The notes beneath the pieces are model-generated. The model did not search any database and was not told where the DNA came from. It saw only the letters and a program-made list of their open reading frames with translations. From Litsea cubeba (taxonomy: Eukaryota; Streptophyta; Magnoliopsida; Laurales; Lauraceae), in NCBI GenBank assembly GCA_012931725.1, contig CM022945.1, forward strand, positions 97,422,024 to 97,486,023: DNA of 64,000 bases. The letters run 5' to 3'. Both the position numbers and the translations under genes were made by a program. This document shows, piece by piece, positions 60,362 through 64,000 of this stretch (position 1 is the first letter of the stretch; the number at the start of each line of letters is the position of its first letter).

Positions 60362-60426
60362 AGGGCTTCAAGTGCATTGAGGATGGATACGCTGAAGCGT
60401 TGGATTTGCTCCAAAATAACGTTTGA
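60362..60426 (+). pseudogene. Possible captured terminal exon
   Basis: A strong acceptor (TTCTTTTACTTTGTAG) is followed by a short frame, GFKCIEDGYAEALDLLQNNV, and TGA. The following 200 bp, with a twice-repeated GTGTAATTTGAATCTCAAAT (60457-60530), could be a 3' UTR. The parent gene was not recognised. This would fit a Pack-MULE. Confidence 0.35.
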
Positions 60427-61410
60427 AATGTCTGTTATTGTATGCCCAGTGGATCTGTGTAATTTGAATCTCAAATGGGTTTTTGTAATTTCTTTGTAGT
60501 TGTGTGTAATTTGAATCTCAAATGGGTCTGTGTAATTTCTGTCACTATTAGATATTATAGAGAAATGCTTGTCTGCGCATGATGTAAATGCAAGCAAAAA
60601 ATCTATATCCAGTTATTTTATTTCAACCTGAAGGATTTCATTGCAATATTGGTATGTTCTTGTGCATGCAGTGCCTATGAATCAAGGACTCAGAAAACTG
60701 TGTGAAGACTGGTGTTTGAGTGATTTATATGAGGAATGATGTAGTGAAAGCCAGCCTTGGCATAACTAGGTATAATCACTAAATGGAGCCCAATATGGAC
60801 CACTTAATCAGTGCAAGGTAGCATAGGAAGGTACACGGTAGATTGTTATGGTCTAGCATCAGCTTGATTAGATGATGATATCATTCGAGACCATCTAAAA
60901 TGAACAGATGGTACAATTTCTTCGAACTGTCAATTTTGCAAGTGCATCATTTGATCGTTTTATTAAGGGACAATGCTAGCTGAAGCTTGTTGAAGCATGA
61001 TCAATTTGTGCAGCCTTACCATCAGGCTAGAAAGTTCGTTTTGTGCAGCCCACATGCTTAAGTTTTAAGGCCATTTAAAATGAGCGGATTGAACATGCCT
61101 AATATTCAGCCTAGATCCAACCCACATGCCTGAAAGTCAGACCAGCCATTATTTTTAAGATAATACTGTCCACATGTTCATAACTCTGACACTTCTTTTC
61201 TCAAAAATAGCTGCGATTGGGAACATTTCACGGGCACAAAATATGAAACAAGTTAACAGTTATGGAGACTACATTAAATGTGGTCGAAACAATTAAAACC
61301 TAATAGAGATAACTATCATCCTGTTGCAAACTTTGCTCGCCCATGCATATGTAACAAATATTAAAAACATCATTAATATGTAGCTGCGATAATTTGGGTG
61401 TTGTTGCCAA
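60427..61410. other. MULE interior spacer
   Basis: No gene was recognised. Confidence 0.4.
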
Positions 61411-61786
61411 AATTATGAGCTTCTATACTCTCTTAGAAGTTGGATTTCATGCTTAATCTCCCACTTCATCTCTTCAAGTGACATTCTCGTTTCATCCATT
61501 CTACTTTCGGTTTGCACACGTCCTATATTTCGGTCTGGTATACATTCAGCGGCAGACTCATCCATCCAAATGAATAACCCACAACCTCTTTCTCCCTACA
61601 CACGAATTCATAGCAAATGCAACATTAATATTGGACGACAAAAATAAAATTAGATTGAATCTTAAGAAAAATAACAACATTCTTTTATGGGATATATTAA
61701 GTTTAATGTGAATCACTTACTTGAAGACGACATGTAGAAGAAGGCGTATCTATTGATTTATGTAAATTTGATCGAGCTGAGAAATC
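61411..61786 (-). pseudogene. GRF-type zinc-finger fragment with coiled coil inside the MULE
   Basis: On the minus strand, after acceptor GTGTGTAG (about 61598), a frame reads GERGCGLFIWMDESAAE, then RMDETRMSLEEMKWEIKHEI, QLLREYRSS and a stop. The block CG-x-F-x-W-x-DE is the end of a GRF zinc finger, and the short helical tail is usual in the plant GRF family. An upstream exon (ADFSARSNLHKSIDTPSSTC, ending at GTAAGT near 61717) would precede it. The front of the zinc finger was not found. GRF proteins of this type are widespread in plants and of unknown role. Confidence 0.5.
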
Positions 61787-61811
61787 TGCAAAACCTGAGA
61801 AATTGGCACAA

Positions 61812-61908
61812 AACATAAAATTGAGCACTCTATTTAAGCATCTTGTTGATGACATTTCAAAACATAAAATTGTGCACTCTATTTAAGCATCTTGTTGATG
61901 ACAATTTA
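61812..61908. repeat. Tandem duplication of about 48 bp
   Basis: AAAACATAAAATTG(A/T)GCACTC and TATTTAAGCATCTTGTTGAT occur twice in a row. Confidence 0.85.
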
Positions 61909-62934
61909 ATGACTTATGACACTGAGTTTTGTCTTGTAGAACATTAACACAGCATCCTACCCCCCTTAATCATTGAAATTACACCTTTTCCATTTTCCAC
62001 TTGATTAGCTGACAGAATTTTATTTTATTTTTTCAAAATGGAAGAGTAGGAAGAATGATTAGGAGATAGAGAATATGGTGTAGATTGTAGTGTGACGCAG
62101 CTCCATATGGTTGGGAACAAAGACATGTGGAGAAGAAGGAAGAGGAACGAAAGAGAAGAAATGGGTTTAAGGGAGGTTTAGGTCTACCTACTGGTGGTTA
62201 GAAGATTGAACACCTTAATAGCAATAGCAACAACTAAAGCTACAACAATGACAACAACAAAAGCAGGTAGAAGAAGAAAAACAAAACAGAAAAAAAAAAA
62301 CAAAGAAAAATCACACACAAAGAGAGAGAAACTGAGAAACAAAAAGTTAGAGAAAGAGAAGAGAGAGAACAGAGAAAAGGAAAGAAATAGGGCATTTTAT
62401 TGTTCAAGCTGTATCATTTGCATCCCCTTCTATATATATATCTGTTTATTGTAGGAAAGAAAGGGGGCAAGGGCATGACTTCATGGCTCGGTTCTCACGT
62501 GGAAGGGTGGAGTCTCTTGACTTCATGGCTGGGTTCCCTTCATCCAAAAACCAAAACAGATTGAGGGCAAAATGCCCTTTCGATCAAACCATTTCCACAA
62601 ATCCAAGCAAGAATAAGAGTAACAAACCGTCTCTGAAAACAGATGAAAAAAATAAAATAAAATCAGCATTACAAACCAGAATGTGGAAGATGAGATCATT
62701 TTGGGAGTTTTCTTACCTCGGTTTGTTGAAGGATCGACTTCCTTTTATGGATCTGGCCGGAGATGGGAGCGCAGGACGTGTAATGGCGGAGATGGGGCTG
62801 GGCGGGCGGAGATCTCTGAAGGGCGAAACGAGAAGTTGTTGGCAGTCGAGAGAAGGAAAGATGGGGAGAGGGAGGAAATGACGTAAGGGCGCGCGTGCAG
62901 ACTAGAGAGGGCTCTAACCAGCTGACGGAATGGA
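61909..62934. other. MULE interior, right part
   Basis: Purine-rich low-complexity stretch (62110-62400), followed by mixed sequence with short frames that carry no known motif. Confidence 0.4.
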
Positions 62935-63297
62935 GATGGGGGCGCCCCTTTTCTAGATGTGGGCGGAGATTGAAGCGCATGACAGTAGATGGAGAAAGGC
63001 AGAGACGTCGTTAGGGACAGCTGCAGCGAGACACACGACGGCCGGGAGAGATGCAGGCGAGTTGAGAGGCAGAGACGAGTGAGGGAGGCGTGCAGCGAGA
63101 GAGAGACGAGAGCGAGAGAGAGAGTTGCAGCAGTTCTCTTGGCTTAGGTTTAACTACATCACGAAAGGGGGAAAGGGGGAAATCAGAAACTGGATGAGCG
63201 TGTTCTGAAAAATTCATTTTTATTTTGCCCCTGCCACACGCTTGAATCGCATGCCCCAGCTGAATGGTCCCCTAAGGTGCAGCTCAGGGGAGCCTTC
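62935..63297 (-). repeat. Right terminal inverted repeat of the MULE-like element
   Basis: Inverse copy of 47398-47762, slightly shorter in the CT tract. Confidence 0.85.
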
Positions 63298-63860
63298 CTT
63301 ATCTACTACTCTTATAAAAGAGTGAAAGTTGCATCTTACTTTTGTCTAACCATTGTGGGGCCTACTTCTCATTATATCATCTCATCATCTCATCTCATCA
63401 TCATCATCTCATTTCATCATCTATTCTATCTACTCTATATATATCTATACTATTATCAAAGAGAGAATGATGCAAATTTGGGGCCCACCTTATACTATAT
63501 ATATTCTACCATAGTAGGGCCCACCTTATATTATATATATATATTATATATTATATAATATATATATTATATATCTCTATTATTATACATAATTGTGGGG
63601 CCCACCCCAAAATATTATAATATAATATAATAATATCATAATGTAAACTTTTTCACTACACCATTATGGAACCCACTCCCAAATATTATATATAATTCTA
63701 TCTATATTATATTATATCTTCTATCTTCTATCTACTATTATAAAAGATGAGAGATTGTAAACTTTTTTCACTACACCACTGTGGGGCCCACCCCCAAATA
63801 TTATAATGCAAACTTTGTTATTATACCATTATGGGGCACATGTCAAATTCAAGATGGCTC
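63298..63860 (+). repeat. TA-rich repeat field with Helitron-like starts
   Basis: TCTACTACTCTTATAAAAGAG (63304), TCTATACTATTATCAAAGAG (63443) and TCTACTATTATAAAAGATGAG (63728) are related. Each is followed, 25-75 bp later, by a GGGGCC(C/T)AC word. TCTATACTATTATAAAAG is a common 5' start of plant Helitrons (from memory). No CTRR end with hairpin was located, so the boundaries are unknown. Confidence 0.4.
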
Positions 63861-64000
63861 AGGCCCACTTGGGCCCAATATAATGTTATTCAATCACGTT
63901 GGATTTGGTCAAATCTTTGCACAGCTCATTCCTTCTTTAATTAGATTGTAAATATATACTCCTTCTTTAAAAGTAGATTGTAATTAGATTAGCTAATCTG
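63861..64000. other. Spacer at window end
   Basis: AT-rich. A short direct repeat ACTCCTTCTTTAA / AGATTGTAA lies in the last 100 bp. Confidence 0.4.

Larger units (their letters stand above)
47398..63297. mobile_element. Mutator-like element with long inverted repeats, split by a nested gypsy element
   Basis: The arm 47398-47762 is repeated in inverse orientation at about 62935-63297. The outer words are AGGCTCCCCTGAGCTGCAG and CTGCAGCT/GTGCAGCTCAGGGGAGCCT. Matching continues through AATGAATTTTTCAGA, TTCGTGATGTAGTTAAACC and GGGGCGCCCCCATCT, about 90% identity by eye over 365 bp. Such long arms are typical of MULEs. Without the nested 11.6-kb insertion the element is about 4.3 kb. A 9-11-bp target duplication could not be recognised (flanks are TA/GA repeats on the left, TTATCTACTAC on the right). 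No MURA transposase was seen, but gene-like exons are present inside. Confidence 0.8.

Overview
The window is nuclear DNA of a flowering plant. It carries split genes of plant-specific families (a wall-associated receptor kinase, DUF3444 proteins and a FRA8-type GT47 fragment), and it is dominated by plant transposon types, (GA)n microsatellites and non-coding spacer. I cannot place it below angiosperm. There are no bacterial-style operons. Only one gene looks fully intact: a three-exon wall-associated kinase on the minus strand (42708 to 37353, 734 codons).

Layout. (1) 1-17005 and 28377-39612 are two diverged direct copies of one segment. Both carry, in order, an RNase H relic, a DUF3444 gene, a relic of an unidentified plant gene and the kinase exon of a WAK gene. 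Copy A starts outside the window. It stops inside WAK intron 2, so its kinase exon is an orphan. Copy A gained a 2.8-kb hAT deletion derivative (9429-12234) and holds an extra 3.9-kb block (about 12296-16203) with a GT47 relic, a MITE and a second hAT element. Copy B gained a different hAT element (28669-29712). (2) 17006-28376 lies between the copies: a gypsy gag relic, a 2573-bp solo LTR with perfect target duplication, a SINE, several MITEs and AT-rich spacer. (3) 37353-42708 is the WAK gene, with small transposons in both introns. (4) 43013-46840 holds a 5'-truncated LINE, a MITE and a SINE. (5) 47398-63297 is bounded by about 365-bp inverted repeats (Mutator-like). An 11.6-kb Ty3/gypsy element (48156-59771) is nested inside it. 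(6) 63298-64000 is a TA-rich repeat field with Helitron-like starts.

The most informative unit is the nested gypsy element. Its LTRs are 748 and 755 bp, its target duplication is GAGGT, and gag-pol lies on the minus strand with several stops and frameshifts. A 77-79-bp tandem array follows pol. On the opposite strand there is a separate, intron-containing gene with its own TATA box. This layout fits the Tat/Retand group, in which extra antisense ORFs and 3' tandem repeats are known. The window as a whole shows how a small gene cluster was duplicated and then degraded by independent insertions. I see no evidence for a wholly new molecular system.

Several open frames begin with TTG or GTG. For a plant gene these are not starts, so I give the ATG or splice site where I could find one.
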